Shown piece by piece: positions 1-9,036 of a stretch of DNA of 64,000 nucleotides (the first letter of the stretch is position 1; every line of letters starts with the position of its first letter). The position numbers and the translations under genes are program-made. Source of the stretch: JBPYCR01 sp051846935 (lineage in GTDB: Bacteria; Bacillota; Bacilli; Bacillales; Amphibacillaceae); NCBI RefSeq assembly GCF_051846935.1, contig NZ_JBPYCS010000007.1, positions 62,001 through 126,000 of the forward strand, read 5' to 3'. The notes under the pieces are model-generated. The model ran no database searches and was not told where the DNA came from. It was given only the letters and a program-made list of their open reading frames with translations.

Positions 1-1007
1 TACTCGTATCTATTTTAGTATTAACGGCATGTGGACGTCCAGATGGTGGCAGTTCATCAAGTGATGGAGAAGGTGGAGAAAGCGGAGATAATTACACAAT
101 TCGACTCGCATATCTCGTATCAGAAGAGCAGTCAACGCATTTAGCGGCGGAAAATTTTAAAAAGAAATTGGAAGAAGAATCTGATGGCCGTTTGACTGTG
201 GAGCTTTTTCCAAACGGATCACTTTATAGTTCAGATCGAGAAGCAGTTGAAGCGGTACAGCTAGGGAATGTAGAAATGACAATACCAGCACTTGCGGCAG
301 TTTCCTCTTTTAATAAAAAGTTTATGGTATTTGACCTTCCGTTTTTATTTGATGATTACGAAGCGGCTTATAAAGCACTTGATGGAGAGATGGGTCAAAA
401 GTTATTAGATGAGCTTTCAAATAATGATTTAAAAGGTTTAGTATATGCAGAGAATGGGTTCCGCCATATTTCAAATAACGAAGGACCAGTCGAAGCACCA
501 GAAGATTTAAAAGGATTAAAATTCCGTACAATGGAAAACCCGCTTCAAACAGATACGTTTAAGCAATTTGGTGCGAATGCTTCTCCATTTGCTTTTGGGG
601 AATTGTATACAGCACTTCAACAAGGAACGTATGATGCAATGGAACAGCCAATTTCATTATTATATACGAACAAGTTTTATGAAGTGCAAGATTACTTAAC
701 GTTAAGCAGCCATTTTTACGCAGCAACAATTTTGTTAATGAATAACGATTTTTACAATAACTTACCAGAAGACTTACAAGAGCTTGTAATGGAAAAAGCA
801 GAGGAATATCGTACAGAGCAACGAGAAATCGCACAGAAACAAGATTCAGAGTGGTTAGAAATCTTGAAAGAGGAAGGCATGCAAGTAAATGAGCTTACGC
901 CAGAACAAAAAAAGGCGTTTCGTGAAGCGGTACAACCAGTTTACGATAAGTACACTCCAGAGCTCGGTGAGGATTTAGTGAATAAAGCATTATCAGCAAA
1001 CGAATAA
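1..1007 (+). CDS. dctP: TRAP transporter solute-binding lipoprotein DctP (5' partial)
   Basis: Extracytoplasmic substrate-binding subunit of a TRAP transporter, which captures a carboxylate and delivers it to the DctQM membrane pair. The frame is open from base 3, and the start codon lies before the window. The visible N-terminus carries the end of a lipoprotein signal peptide with lipobox LTAC followed by a Gly/Ser-rich linker, so the protein is membrane-anchored outside the cell. The family fold is recognisable from motifs such as FRTMENPLQ and the region GELYTALQQGTYDAMEQP, where the conserved substrate-contacting helix lies. dctQ and dctM follow on the same strand after about 270 bases holding a strong hairpin. 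The substrate is unknown; the downstream lactate and hydroxyacid dehydrogenases hint at a 2-hydroxy or 2-keto acid (inference). Confidence 0.93.
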   Translation, partial: LVSILVLTACGRPDGGSSSSDGEGGESGDNYTIRLAYLVSEEQSTHLAAENFKKKLEEESDGRLTVELFPNGSLYSSDREAVEAVQLGNVEMTIPALAAVSSFNKKFMVFDLPFLFDDYEAAYKALDGEMGQKLLDELSNNDLKGLVYAENGFRHISNNEGPVEAPEDLKGLKFRTMENPLQTDTFKQFGANASPFAFGELYTALQQGTYDAMEQPISLLYTNKFYEVQDYLTLSSHFYAATILLMNNDFYNNLPEDLQELVMEKAEEYRTEQREIAQKQDSEWLEILKEEGMQVNELTPEQKKAFREAVQPVYDKYTPELGEDLVNKALSANE

Positions 1008-1037
1008 TAAATCGCATTCATATGCATCAATTGAGGA

Positions 1038-1061
1038 GGAAATCAGTAGGTACTGATTTCC
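1038..1061 (+). terminator. Hairpin between dctP and dctQ, possible attenuator
   Basis: An 11-bp perfect stem with a 2-base centre (GGAAATCAGTA and its complement), starting 31 bases after the dctP stop and followed by a pyrimidine-rich stretch. It fits a partial terminator or 3' stabiliser that would raise the binding-protein level over the membrane subunits. The second TRAP operon has a comparable hairpin in the same place. Confidence 0.55.
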
Positions 1062-1278
1062 CTTCTTTCCTCATGTGCAGAATTTTTGGTAATAGGTGGT
1101 ACGGTTATTTAATTGTTTTTGAATTGCCTCATCACTTATATTTCAAGTGAATTTCTCAGTGCAGCTTTAAGTAAAAAGGGCACTGCGATGAAGCTATAAA
1201 AACGTTTGAAATAGGTAAAGATAGTTTGGAGAATTTACACGTTTTTTTCGAATACTTATAAAGAAAAGGATGTGCAGC

Positions 1279-1770
1279 ATGGCTAAAAGGTTTGCACGAC
1301 TGGAAGAAATAGTATTAGTTTGGACGCTCGTCCTAATGGTTGCCCTCATAGCAAGTCAAGTATTTGGGCGTTATGTACTACAAAATGCCCCGAGCTGGAC
1401 AGAGGAAGCAGCTAGATATATTCATGTTTTTCAAGTATGGATAGGTGCGAGCTATGCGGTGAAATTAAGAGAACATATTCGTGTAGAAGCGTTTATAAAT
1501 TTGTTTCATGGAACGATTCGTAAAATATTAGAGATGGTTTCGGTTATTATTTGGTTTTTGCTTGCATTATTTTTAGCGGTATTTGGCACAAAGCTCGTGC
1601 TAGATAGCTTACGAAATGGACAAGTTTCACCAGCGATACAAATTCCTTTCTGGATTCCTTTTCTCGCTATCCCAATCGGCGGCGCAGGTATGTCTATCCG
1701 TTTAATACAGCAGCTTATTAAAATTTCTAAAAGCAACTATGACAAACTGGAAAGCGGGGAATCGATGTAA
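1279..1770 (+). CDS. dctQ: TRAP transporter small permease DctQ
   Basis: Small membrane subunit of the TRAP transporter, about 163 residues with four predicted transmembrane helices. The helix-2 region has the usual pattern around WTEEAARYIHVFQVWIGASY, with the conserved acidic pair. I place the start at the ATG at 1279 because AAAAGGA ends nine bases before it; the ATG at 1270 overlaps that ribosome binding site. The stop codon overlaps the ATG of dctM (TAATG), so translation is probably coupled. With dctM it forms the sodium-driven translocation unit that accepts substrate from the upstream lipoprotein. Confidence 0.92.
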   Translation: MAKRFARLEEIVLVWTLVLMVALIASQVFGRYVLQNAPSWTEEAARYIHVFQVWIGASYAVKLREHIRVEAFINLFHGTIRKILEMVSVIIWFLLALFLAVFGTKLVLDSLRNGQVSPAIQIPFWIPFLAIPIGGAGMSIRLIQQLIKISKSNYDKLESGESM

Positions 1771-3053
1771 TGACAGTAGGATTATTGTTTGGAACGTTAT
1801 TTATTTGCTTGTTAATTGGCGTGCCAATCGCTATTTCACTCGGTGTTTCCGCACTAGTTGCTATTTACTTTGGGACGACGCTACCATTGGATATAATTGC
1901 ACAAAAAGCTTTTACAGCACTGGACTCTTTTCCGTTGCTAGCCATTCCATTTTTTATGCTGGCCGGTATATTAATGGGAAAGGGTGGTGTATCCAAACGG
2001 TTACTCGATTTAGCAACTGTAATGGTAGGTTGGATGACAGGTGGCTTGTCCCTCGTTACAATTACAGCTTGTATGTTTTTTGCGGCGATTTCTGGTTCGG
2101 GACCGGCAACGGTTGCAGCAATTGGCGGGTTTATGATACCAGCAATGGTTGCAAAAAAGTATGACGGTGGATTTGCAGCGGCTGTTACGGCATCTGCTGG
2201 TTCTATCGGAGTAATTATTCCACCAAGTATTCCGTTTGTTTTATATGGTGTTATTGGGAGTGTCTCTGTAGGTAGCATGTTTATGGCTGGGATTTTGCCG
2301 GGGATGCTGATTGGTGGCGTCTTGCTTCTATTGTCCTTTATTATGTCTAAAAAACGGGGCTATAAACCGGATACAGTAACAAAGGTTAACTTTAAAGATT
2401 TAATGAAAGCAGTAAACGAGGCGAAATGGGCGTTGTTAATTCCCGTTATTATACTCGGTGGTATTTACGGCGGAATTTTTTCACCGACAGAGGCCGCAGT
2501 AGTAGCAGCAGTCTATGCGCTTATTATTGGAAAGTTTGTTTATAAAGAGCTGGAATGGAAAACGATATTTGACGGGTTTCTTGAAGCAGTTGTTATAAAT
2601 GCAACGACGATGATTATTATCGGGTTATCTGTATCCTTTGCTTACTTTATGACTTTGGAACAAATTCCTGGTAGCATTGCTAATTTTATTACTGGGTTTT
2701 CTAATAGTCCGGTTATCATTTTGCTAACGATTAATGTGCTTTTATTAGTAGTTGGTATGTTTATCGATACGATTTCTGCACTCGTTGTATTAACTCCAAT
2801 TCTTTTGCCTGTTGTTACATCGGTAGGAGTAGATCCGATTCACTTCGGTGTTATTCTCGTTGCAAACCTTGCAATAGGATTTGTTACTCCGCCGCTCGGT
2901 GTTAATTTATTTGTCGCCTCGAGCGTTGGCCGGGTTAAATTTGAAAAGATTGCAGTTGCGGTCATTCCGTTTATTGTGTCGATGATTATTTGTATATTAG
3001 TCATTACGTATGTTCCGGCGTTATCGTTATGGATCCCGAGTCTTTTTAATTAA
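1770..3053 (+). CDS. dctM: TRAP transporter large permease DctM
   Basis: Large membrane subunit (427 residues, normal for the family) that forms the sodium-coupled translocation path. It is hydrophobic throughout. Family hallmarks are visible: the glycine-rich segment AISGSGPATVAAIGG, the re-entrant loop IIPPSIPFVLYG, the segment GIFSPTEAAVVAAVYAL, and GFVTPPLGVNLFVA near the C-terminus. It starts on the last base of the dctQ stop codon. The next gene, a lactate dehydrogenase, lies 74 bases downstream with a palindrome in between, so it may be under separate control. Confidence 0.96.
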   Translation: MTVGLLFGTLFICLLIGVPIAISLGVSALVAIYFGTTLPLDIIAQKAFTALDSFPLLAIPFFMLAGILMGKGGVSKRLLDLATVMVGWMTGGLSLVTITACMFFAAISGSGPATVAAIGGFMIPAMVAKKYDGGFAAAVTASAGSIGVIIPPSIPFVLYGVIGSVSVGSMFMAGILPGMLIGGVLLLLSFIMSKKRGYKPDTVTKVNFKDLMKAVNEAKWALLIPVIILGGIYGGIFSPTEAAVVAAVYALIIGKFVYKELEWKTIFDGFLEAVVINATTMIIIGLSVSFAYFMTLEQIPGSIANFITGFSNSPVIILLTINVLLLVVGMFIDTISALVVLTPILLPVVTSVGVDPIHFGVILVANLAIGFVTPPLGVNLFVASSVGRVKFEKIAVAVIPFIVSMIICILVITYVPALSLWIPSLFN

Positions 3054-3089
3054 GTAGACAAAACGACCGAAATTATACAGCTACAGTAC

Positions 3090-3103
3090 TATTCGTACGA
3101 ATA
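3090..3103. promoter_or_regulatory. Perfect 14-bp palindrome upstream of ldh
   Basis: TATTCGTACGAATA is a perfect palindrome located 24 bases before the ldh start, between the dctM stop and the ldh ribosome binding site. It has operator-like symmetry. No cognate regulator can be assigned, and no clear -35/-10 pair was seen beside it. Confidence 0.3.
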
Positions 3104-3127
3104 TTAGAGGTAAAGGTAGTGATTTAA

Positions 3128-4060
3128 ATGGCTAAAAACAAGGTAGTAATTGTAGGGACCGGAGCAGTTGGTGCATCGTATGCGTATGCGCTTTTAAACC
3201 AATCCATCGCAAATGAGATTGTGTTGATCGATATGAATAGCGACAAAGCAAAAGGGGAAGCCATGGATTTAAATCACGCATTGTTTTATGCGGATTCACC
3301 TGCTGCTATAAAAAGTGGAAACTATACGGAATGTACAGATGCAGATATTGTTTGTATTACGGCAGGTGCGAGTCAAAATAAGGATGCTACACGGCTTGAT
3401 TTTGTGGAGCAAAACACAGAGATTTTCCGGTCGATTGTAGGACAGGTGATGGCAGCTGGTTTTGATGGAATCTTTTTAATAGCTTCTAATCCTGTAGATA
3501 TTATGACGCATGTGACATGGAAGCTATCAGGACTGCCAAAGCACCGTGTAATTGGATCTGGAACGGTGTTAGACACGGCAAGATATTGCTACATGCTTGG
3601 AGAACATTTTGGAGTTAATCCACATAGCGTAAACGGGTATATTGTTGGAGAACATGGTGATTCTCAAGTGGCTGCGTGGAGTGCAACCACAATTGGCGGA
3701 AAACCAGTGTTGGATATGGTTCATCAAGAAGATAAAACAACCCTTGAAGAAATTTCTATTCATGTGCGTGACGCTGCTCAACATGTATTGGAAACAAAGG
3801 GAGCGACGCATTATGGTATTGGCATGGGATTGGCCAAGCTCACAAAGGCTATTTTCGGAAATGAAAATACGGTATTTCCTATTTCTGTTTACGTAGACGG
3901 TGAATACGATTTGGATGACTTATATATTGGCCTTCCTTCTGTAATTAATCGTTCGGGAGTAAAGGAAATCATCGAATTAAAATTGAATGCAGACGAACGG
4001 AAAAAATTGCAACAATCGGCGAAAGTATTAAAAGATATTATTCAAACAATCCAACTGTAA
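3128..4060 (+). CDS. ldh: L-lactate dehydrogenase
   Basis: NAD-dependent interconversion of L-lactate and pyruvate in the cytoplasm. The 310-residue length is typical. The Rossmann motif GTGAVG is at residues 10-15 and the NAD-selective Asp at 35 (VLIDMN). The substrate-loop Gln that marks LDH rather than malate dehydrogenase is present in GASQNKDATR, followed by the conserved Arg. The usual loop Pro-Gly-Glu is replaced by Lys-Asp-Ala, so a related 2-hydroxyacid substrate is possible. The catalytic His is in VGEHGDS near residue 176, with Asp/Arg in DTARYCYMLG. It follows the TRAP genes on the same strand and precedes a second hydroxyacid dehydrogenase. Confidence 0.9.
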   Translation: MAKNKVVIVGTGAVGASYAYALLNQSIANEIVLIDMNSDKAKGEAMDLNHALFYADSPAAIKSGNYTECTDADIVCITAGASQNKDATRLDFVEQNTEIFRSIVGQVMAAGFDGIFLIASNPVDIMTHVTWKLSGLPKHRVIGSGTVLDTARYCYMLGEHFGVNPHSVNGYIVGEHGDSQVAAWSATTIGGKPVLDMVHQEDKTTLEEISIHVRDAAQHVLETKGATHYGIGMGLAKLTKAIFGNENTVFPISVYVDGEYDLDDLYIGLPSVINRSGVKEIIELKLNADERKKLQQSAKVLKDIIQTIQL

Positions 4061-4172
4061 GACATGCAAACGGTTTACATTATGCATTTGAGAAGAAATT
4101 TTGCTTAAAAAGAGGAATCCCATGAATGGAATGCTTTACTCTTTTATATTAATGTTAGCGCATTGCATTAGG

Positions 4173-4201
4173 AGCAGCCAGGATAATGGCTGCTTGCTTT
4201 A
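4173..4201 (+). terminator. Rho-independent terminator after ldh
   Basis: An 8-bp stem AGCAGCCA / TGGCTGCT with a 6-base loop, followed by a T-rich run. It lies about 110 bases past the ldh stop and just before the ribosome binding site of the next gene. Confidence 0.6.
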
Positions 4202-4237
4202 TTGATATTTGTTGAACAATAAGGAGGAAAACGATCT

Positions 4238-5206
4238 ATGCAAAAGAAAGCAAAGGTTTGGATAATAGATGACGCAGGATTAACACACGATAAAGAATTT
4301 GAAGTATATGAGCGCCATGGTATTGAATATAAACTGTCAACAGCTTCAACATTTGAAAAGGATAAAGCGGAATTCGGGATATATGCCGACGCTTTAGTTG
4401 CTCAAGTTGCGTTTCAAGTGACGGATGAGTTGTTGCGTGAGTTAGAAAATTGTAAAGCTATTTTTACTTTCGGAATGGGCTTTAATCATGTCGACGTGCA
4501 AGCTGCAGCAAAACGCGGTATTACTGTAAGCAATCTTCCTGATTATTGTGTGGAAGAAGTGTGTGATCATACGCTCGCTTTATGTTTAACATTACTCCGT
4601 CGACTGCCTGCTTATAATAAAAAGGCAAAGCAAGGAAAATGGGACCCAACGGACACAGCTCCGATCCATCGGTTAAGTAGTACTGTTATTGGACTGCTTG
4701 GTTTTGGCAAAATTGCTCGGGAAGTAGCAAAACGATTAAAGCCGTTCGGTGTGAAGATCATCGCTCATGATCGTTATGCCGATGAAGCCGCTTTTGAAGC
4801 ATACGGCGTAACACCGGTTGAGTTGGATGAATTACTGACGCAATCGCACCTCGTAAGCTTACACGTTCCTCTAACGGAAGAAACGAAAAATATGCTTAAT
4901 TACGAAAAAATGAAGCTTTTGCCAAAAGGAGCGTTAATCGTAAATACGTGTCGAGGTGGCGTTATCGTTGAGGAAGATTTAGTCCGGTTAATTAAGGAGA
5001 AGCATATTTCAGGTGCAGGATTGGACGTTTTGCTAGAGGAGCCGCCTAATTTAAACAACGAGCTATTAAAGCTAGAAGAAGTGATTATAACCCCTCACGC
5101 TGCTTATTTATCAGAGGAAGCAGAAGAGGAGTTGCAAGTAAGAACAGCTGAAAATGTCGTTCGTTCGATTGAAGGTAAGGAGCCGCATTACATTATAACG
5201 CATTAA
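4238..5206 (+). CDS. D-2-hydroxyacid dehydrogenase (C-terminal-binding-protein type)
   Basis: NAD(P)-dependent reduction of a 2-keto acid to a D-2-hydroxyacid, or the reverse. This 322-residue protein has the two-domain formate/glycerate dehydrogenase fold. The cofactor motif GLLGFGKIA is near residues 150-158. Catalytic residues are present: Arg in NTCRGG (about 239), Glu in LLEEPP (about 267) and His in ITPHAAY (about 287). The pattern is close to the C-terminal-binding-protein-like branch of the family, so the exact substrate cannot be told. The ribosome binding site AAGGAGGA is well placed before the ATG. The neighbouring LDH, aminotransferase and TRAP transporter suggest a pathway handling hydroxy, keto and amino acid forms of one compound (inference). 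Confidence 0.88.
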   Translation: MQKKAKVWIIDDAGLTHDKEFEVYERHGIEYKLSTASTFEKDKAEFGIYADALVAQVAFQVTDELLRELENCKAIFTFGMGFNHVDVQAAAKRGITVSNLPDYCVEEVCDHTLALCLTLLRRLPAYNKKAKQGKWDPTDTAPIHRLSSTVIGLLGFGKIAREVAKRLKPFGVKIIAHDRYADEAAFEAYGVTPVELDELLTQSHLVSLHVPLTEETKNMLNYEKMKLLPKGALIVNTCRGGVIVEEDLVRLIKEKHISGAGLDVLLEEPPNLNNELLKLEEVIITPHAAYLSEEAEEELQVRTAENVVRSIEGKEPHYIITH

Positions 5207-5307
5207 TAGCGTATAAGAATTATCTAGCAAGCAATCGATAGAATATTAATTTTTCCTCGATTGAAACGGTCTTAGGACAATTCACATCAATTTAAGGAGC
5301 TAACATA

Positions 5308-6456
5308 ATGATTAATTTAAGAGCGAAAGCATTGCAAGTTCCAGAGATTCGCCAGTTTGCCAATCAAATTGCAAATATACCTGATGCAGTTGATTTTACG
5401 ATCGGTCAGCCAGACTTCCCGACGCCTGATCCGATTAAAATAGCAGCAGTCCAAGCGATTTTGGACAATAAAACAGGGTATTCGCATAATGCTGGTTTAC
5501 TAGAATTAAGGCAAGCGGTCGCGTCCTTTTTTCAAGATAAATATAATTTCACCTACGATCCAGAAACAGAAATCGTTATTACGAACGGTGCAAGTGAAGG
5601 AATTGATGCGATTTTTCGCACGATTTTAAATGAAGGCGATGAAGTAATTTTACCTGCACCAATTTACTCCGCTTATGAGCCGATCATCCAGCTGTGCGGA
5701 GCAAAAGTAGTTTATTTAAATACGGTAGATACAAACTTTTTGCCTTCACCGGAACGATTGAAGTCGTTAATTACATCAAAAACGAAAGCCATTTTGTTTA
5801 ATTATCCTTCCAATCCAACGGGTACTGTATTAAATAAGGAATTGCTTGATGAACTTGTTGCTGTGATTGAAAAGCATGAGCTGTTTGTCATTTCGGATGA
5901 AATATATAGTGAAAATACATACAGTGGCAAGCATTGTTCGTTTGCCTCTTACCCGAGCTTAAAAGATAAGCTGTTTCTTATTCATGGTTTGTCTAAGTCA
6001 CATTCGATGACGGGTTGGAGAATCGGCTATGTACTAGGTGCTGCCCATTTAATGGAACATGTTCTTAAGGTACATTTGTACAATTCCATATGTGCCTCTC
6101 TGCCGAGTCAAATGGCGGCAATTGAGGCATTAACGAATTGCCGAAATGCACCGGCGGTGATGAACGAGGAATACAAAAAGCGTTTAGCATATGGGCAGGA
6201 AAGGCTTCAACGTATGGGGCTTGATGTTGTAGCGCCGAACGGGGCATTTTACATTTTCCCATCGATAAAGAAATACGAGCTGTCTGCTTTCGATTTTGCG
6301 ACGAAGCTCTTGCATGAAAAGGGAGTTGCCGTTGTTCCTGGTAGCGGGTTTACGAGTTATGGTGAAGGGTTTATTCGGATTTCGTATGCGTGCTCAATGG
6401 ATGTATTAAAAGAAGGAATGGATCGTCTAGAAGCATTTGTCCAGGGGCTTAAGTAA
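5308..6456 (+). CDS. PLP-dependent class I/II aminotransferase (PatA-like)
   Basis: Cytoplasmic transaminase moving an amino group between an amino acid and a 2-keto acid through pyridoxal phosphate. It has 382 residues, normal for fold type I. Recognisable elements are IGQPDFPTPDP near the N-terminus, NYPSNPTG (cofactor and substrate contacts), the Asp and Tyr in ISDEIYSENTY, the Schiff-base Lys near 230 in HGLSKSHSMTGWRIGY, and the C-terminal Arg in FIRISYA. It resembles the Bacillus PatA/aspartate aminotransferase-like group. It is about 100 bases after the hydroxyacid dehydrogenase on the same strand with an AAGGAG site, and may close this metabolic cluster. Confidence 0.9.
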   Translation: MINLRAKALQVPEIRQFANQIANIPDAVDFTIGQPDFPTPDPIKIAAVQAILDNKTGYSHNAGLLELRQAVASFFQDKYNFTYDPETEIVITNGASEGIDAIFRTILNEGDEVILPAPIYSAYEPIIQLCGAKVVYLNTVDTNFLPSPERLKSLITSKTKAILFNYPSNPTGTVLNKELLDELVAVIEKHELFVISDEIYSENTYSGKHCSFASYPSLKDKLFLIHGLSKSHSMTGWRIGYVLGAAHLMEHVLKVHLYNSICASLPSQMAAIEALTNCRNAPAVMNEEYKKRLAYGQERLQRMGLDVVAPNGAFYIFPSIKKYELSAFDFATKLLHEKGVAVVPGSGFTSYGEGFIRISYACSMDVLKEGMDRLEAFVQGLK

Positions 6457-6666
6457 ATTAGAAAAAAGCACGCTTAATTAGAGTAGAGACGATTCGATTA
6501 TGAAACAATTCATTTGCTTGTGTTCTGTCTAATGAACGGTGTGCTTACCGTATACCCCACCTACTAGAGTGCAACAATGGTAAAAGGGTTCCAAAATACG
6601 CCCAGTAATTTTTTGTTTATTTGCATATGTTAATGATGAAGAGCAGGTAAACAAGGAGGGTGGCAA

Positions 6667-7128
6667 ATGGAAAGAAATAAAGGGGAATTCCCAGCCAAGC
6701 GTAATCAAGAATCGCCTTTGAACGATTTTATGGAGCGAATGGATGCTTTTTTCCACGAGTCATTTAGCAATTTCAACACATTCTGGAATCCGAAAGGCTT
6801 TAAAGTAGATATGTACGAAACAGAATCCGCTGTAATCGTTGAGGCAATCCTGCCCGGATATACGCGTGATCAGGTTGAAATTGAGATTATCGGGAGCAAC
6901 CTTCGTATTACGGTGGAAGACCGGGCATCCATGGAGAAGGTAAATGAAAAAGAGCACTATTATAAAAAGGAACAATCGTATCGAAAAGCGGAGCGATTGG
7001 TAGCATTGCCTTTTCCAATATCTAAAAACGAAACAAAGGCAGCTTTTAAAAATGGGATATTAAAAATAACTGTACCAAAAAATAATGACAGCAGATCATA
7101 TGTTGACATTGAACATACGTCAGATTAA
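6667..7128 (+). CDS. Hsp20/alpha-crystallin family small heat-shock protein
   Basis: ATP-independent holdase chaperone that binds unfolding proteins. The 153-residue product has a variable N-terminal arm rich in Phe and Asn (about residues 20-45). An alpha-crystallin domain follows from about 48 to 140, including the beta strands VDMYETESAVIVEAILPG and the hallmark AAFKNGILKITVPK. It is preceded by AAGGAGGG and followed by a strong terminator, so it is probably monocistronic. No CIRCE element lies upstream. Confidence 0.93.
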   Translation: MERNKGEFPAKRNQESPLNDFMERMDAFFHESFSNFNTFWNPKGFKVDMYETESAVIVEAILPGYTRDQVEIEIIGSNLRITVEDRASMEKVNEKEHYYKKEQSYRKAERLVALPFPISKNETKAAFKNGILKITVPKNNDSRSYVDIEHTSD

Positions 7129-7136
7129 ACAAAACG

Positions 7137-7170
7137 AGCGGGTGTCTTTATAGACTGCCCGCTTATTTTT
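7137..7170 (+). terminator. Rho-independent terminator after the hsp20 gene
   Basis: The stem pairs AGCGGG and GTCT with AGAC and CCCGCT around a TTAT loop, followed by TTATTTTT. It starts 9 bases after the hsp20 stop and separates it from the convergent YppG-like gene. Confidence 0.85.
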
Positions 7171-7187
7171 GTTCAGTACGCCCATCT

Positions 7188-7427
7188 TTACTTGCGTACG
7201 CTGCTTTTAATTTTTGAAATCATTGGACTCACTTCTCCATAAAGTTTGTTTAATTGTACCGCTGCCTCTGTGATCTTATCTAAATCAAACTGGCCATCCG
7301 GCTTACGGAATCGAGAAATAAGATTAGGCATTGCTGCACTTCGTTTTTGCGTGCGTCTTTCGGGTACGGACCTTTGAAAGCGCCTATATGGAGGAGGCGG
7401 CGTTGGTCTTCGTCTATCCGGAAACAT
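7188..7427 (-). CDS. YppG-like small protein
   Basis: A 79-residue protein with an Arg/Pro-rich N-terminus (RRRPTPPPPYRRF, about residues 5-17). The compact C-terminal part is built on KPDGQFDLDKITEAAVQLNKLYGEVSP and ends in basic residues. This arrangement matches the YppG family of Bacillus, some members of which are spore-coat associated; the biochemical role is unknown. The start is well supported by AAAGGAG placed five bases before the ATG. It is convergent with the upstream hsp20 gene. Confidence 0.75.
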   Translation of the reverse strand: MFPDRRRPTPPPPYRRFQRSVPERRTQKRSAAMPNLISRFRKPDGQFDLDKITEAAVQLNKLYGEVSPMISKIKSSVRK

Positions 7428-7601
7428 ATATATGCTCCTTTCTTATAATTGCTTTATAATAGTTTATTCGAATGAAATGGACGTGAGCAGGTATTTGTAC
7501 TGAATTTAAGGAATGATTAGAAATAATAGGCGTAAGCGGAAGCAAGTATTACGATCACACTGCATACGTTATTAGTCACGAGAGGATTAGGAGGTATAAA
7601 G

Positions 7602-8396
7602 ATGGGCGTCGTTCGTACCGATCAATGGTTAGTAAAAGCGTATGATCATCCACTTCGAATATGTAAAAAGCTTGCGACATACTTTTCCAAAGCGTCGGCT
7701 GAAGAGCTTCATACGTATTTAGGTTTGCATGGGATGTATCAAAAGCCGACGGATAATGGTACACAATTATTGGATTCCTTTCAAAGGAAAGAGGTTTGGA
7801 AGCTTGTCCATCAGGAATTTAAAACACTGCGTTCAGCTTGGCATGGGCCTAATATTCCGATTTTCATCCTACCTTCGAATCAGGAAAGTCGGTATTTGCG
7901 TATGCATCATGGGGGAAAATCTGGGTTAGCTTTTAGTGACAAACTATTTTTGTTTCTCTCAGAATATAACACAGAAAAAGAAATACAAGCTTTGTTTACA
8001 CATGAATACAATCACGTTTGTCGGCTTGCGCATGATGAAAAGAACGAAGCAGATTATACGCTGTTGGATGCAGTAATATTGGAAGGATTAGCTGAAAATG
8101 CTGTACGGGAAAGACATGGGAAAGAAGCAACCGCCCCTTGGACTACGTACTATACAAACAGTCAGCTTGAACGAATGTGTAAACGACTGATCCTTCCGAA
8201 CAAGGACATACTGAAAACGTCGACACGATATGAAGAAATTATGTATGGCTTCCAGTTCTATCCGAAAATGGCTGGCTATAGTGTAGGGTATTATTTAGTA
8301 GATAGGTACAGAAAAAAGAAAAACGCAACGAGTTCCTCTTTGTTACCCCTTCCCTCCATTTCCATTGCACAGATCGAAGCCAACCAACTACGTTGA
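7602..8396 (+). CDS. DUF2268 predicted zinc protease (YjaZ-like)
   Basis: A 264-residue protein of the DUF2268 family, predicted zinc-dependent proteases. The motif HEYNHVCR (HExxH class) lies near residues 133-140. It is followed by LLDAVILEGLAENAV, whose downstream Glu fits the third zinc ligand. There is no signal peptide, so it is probably cytoplasmic. The ATG follows AGGAGGT at good spacing. It resembles YjaZ of Bacillus, whose physiological substrate is not established. It is apparently transcribed alone. Confidence 0.85.
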   Translation: MGVVRTDQWLVKAYDHPLRICKKLATYFSKASAEELHTYLGLHGMYQKPTDNGTQLLDSFQRKEVWKLVHQEFKTLRSAWHGPNIPIFILPSNQESRYLRMHHGGKSGLAFSDKLFLFLSEYNTEKEIQALFTHEYNHVCRLAHDEKNEADYTLLDAVILEGLAENAVRERHGKEATAPWTTYYTNSQLERMCKRLILPNKDILKTSTRYEEIMYGFQFYPKMAGYSVGYYLVDRYRKKKNATSSSLLPLPSISIAQIEANQLR

Positions 8397-8479
8397 AAAT
8401 GCACCGCCATTAGAAGAACGTAAATAGAACACGCCTACTTACTTCTCAATTGATTTAATTTAGTAAATTTCGCCACCAT

Positions 8480-8710
8480 TTAAATCGCGTCTGAATTGGG
8501 TTCATTGCCTTTCAAATAATACAACTTATTATTATGTAATTGAACAAGAGCATTTCCATTTTTATGAACGAATAAGGGTTGTGCAAAATGTAACGTTGGT
8601 GAAAGAAATTCACTTGTCGAGTTGCTTATGGCTACAGAAGCTAAGGCAGTAAGCGTGGAAAGCTCGTTCGCTGTAGTGCAAGTCAAAGAAATCAGATCGT
8701 AAGCATTCAT
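8480..8710 (-). CDS. Uncertain short reading frame, possibly the remnant of a gene
   Basis: A 76-codon frame reading MNAYDLISLTCTTANELSTL at its start and FVHKNGNALVQLHNNKLYYL later. The composition looks protein-like rather than random, and the frame stays open about 15 codons upstream of the ATG. No ribosome binding site precedes the ATG. It may be the tail of a decayed gene. I do not recognise a family. The bases around it (8397-8479 and 8711-8902) show nothing further of note. Confidence 0.25.
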   Translation of the reverse strand: MNAYDLISLTCTTANELSTLTALASVAISNSTSEFLSPTLHFAQPLFVHKNGNALVQLHNNKLYYLKGNEPNSDAI

Positions 8711-8902
8711 GTTTTCGTTCCACTCATTTAGTACGTAATCCGCGACTTAAAATACATCACCAACGTCGTTTGCAAAGAACCCCGATAAGCAGATTTTTAG
8801 GTAGATATATTAACAGTATGGAAGCCCAATTTCCGCTAAAACCATATCCAAATTAGTAAAATGACATACATTGTTAATAAAGATATAAGGAGGTGTTAGC
8901 AA

Positions 8903-9007
8903 ATGGGTGATACAGGATACAACCACGGCAGTGGATTTGCGTTAATTGTAGTGTTGTTTATCTTACTCATTATTGTAGGTGCAGCATATGTAGGCTACGG
9001 CTACTAA
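8903..9007 (+). CDS. YjcZ-family sporulation miniprotein, copy 1
   Basis: A 34-residue protein with a short polar N-terminus (MGDTGYNHGSG), one hydrophobic helix (FALIVVLFILLIIVGAAYVG) and a terminal Gly-Tyr. The FALIVVLFILLIIVGA core is the signature of the YjcZ family, seen in many sporulating Bacillaceae in small arrays. Function is unknown; members are linked to sporulation by annotation. A strong AAGGAGG precedes the ATG. A second copy follows after 29 bases, so they are likely co-transcribed. Confidence 0.88.
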   Translation: MGDTGYNHGSGFALIVVLFILLIIVGAAYVGYGY

Positions 9008-9036
9008 TGTAAAAATAAATTATAGGAGGTTATCGT

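Noticed and set aside
1739..2164. A 141-codon + strand frame
   Set aside because: It lies in another frame of dctQ/dctM, which are well supported; the translation is low-complexity shadow sequence.
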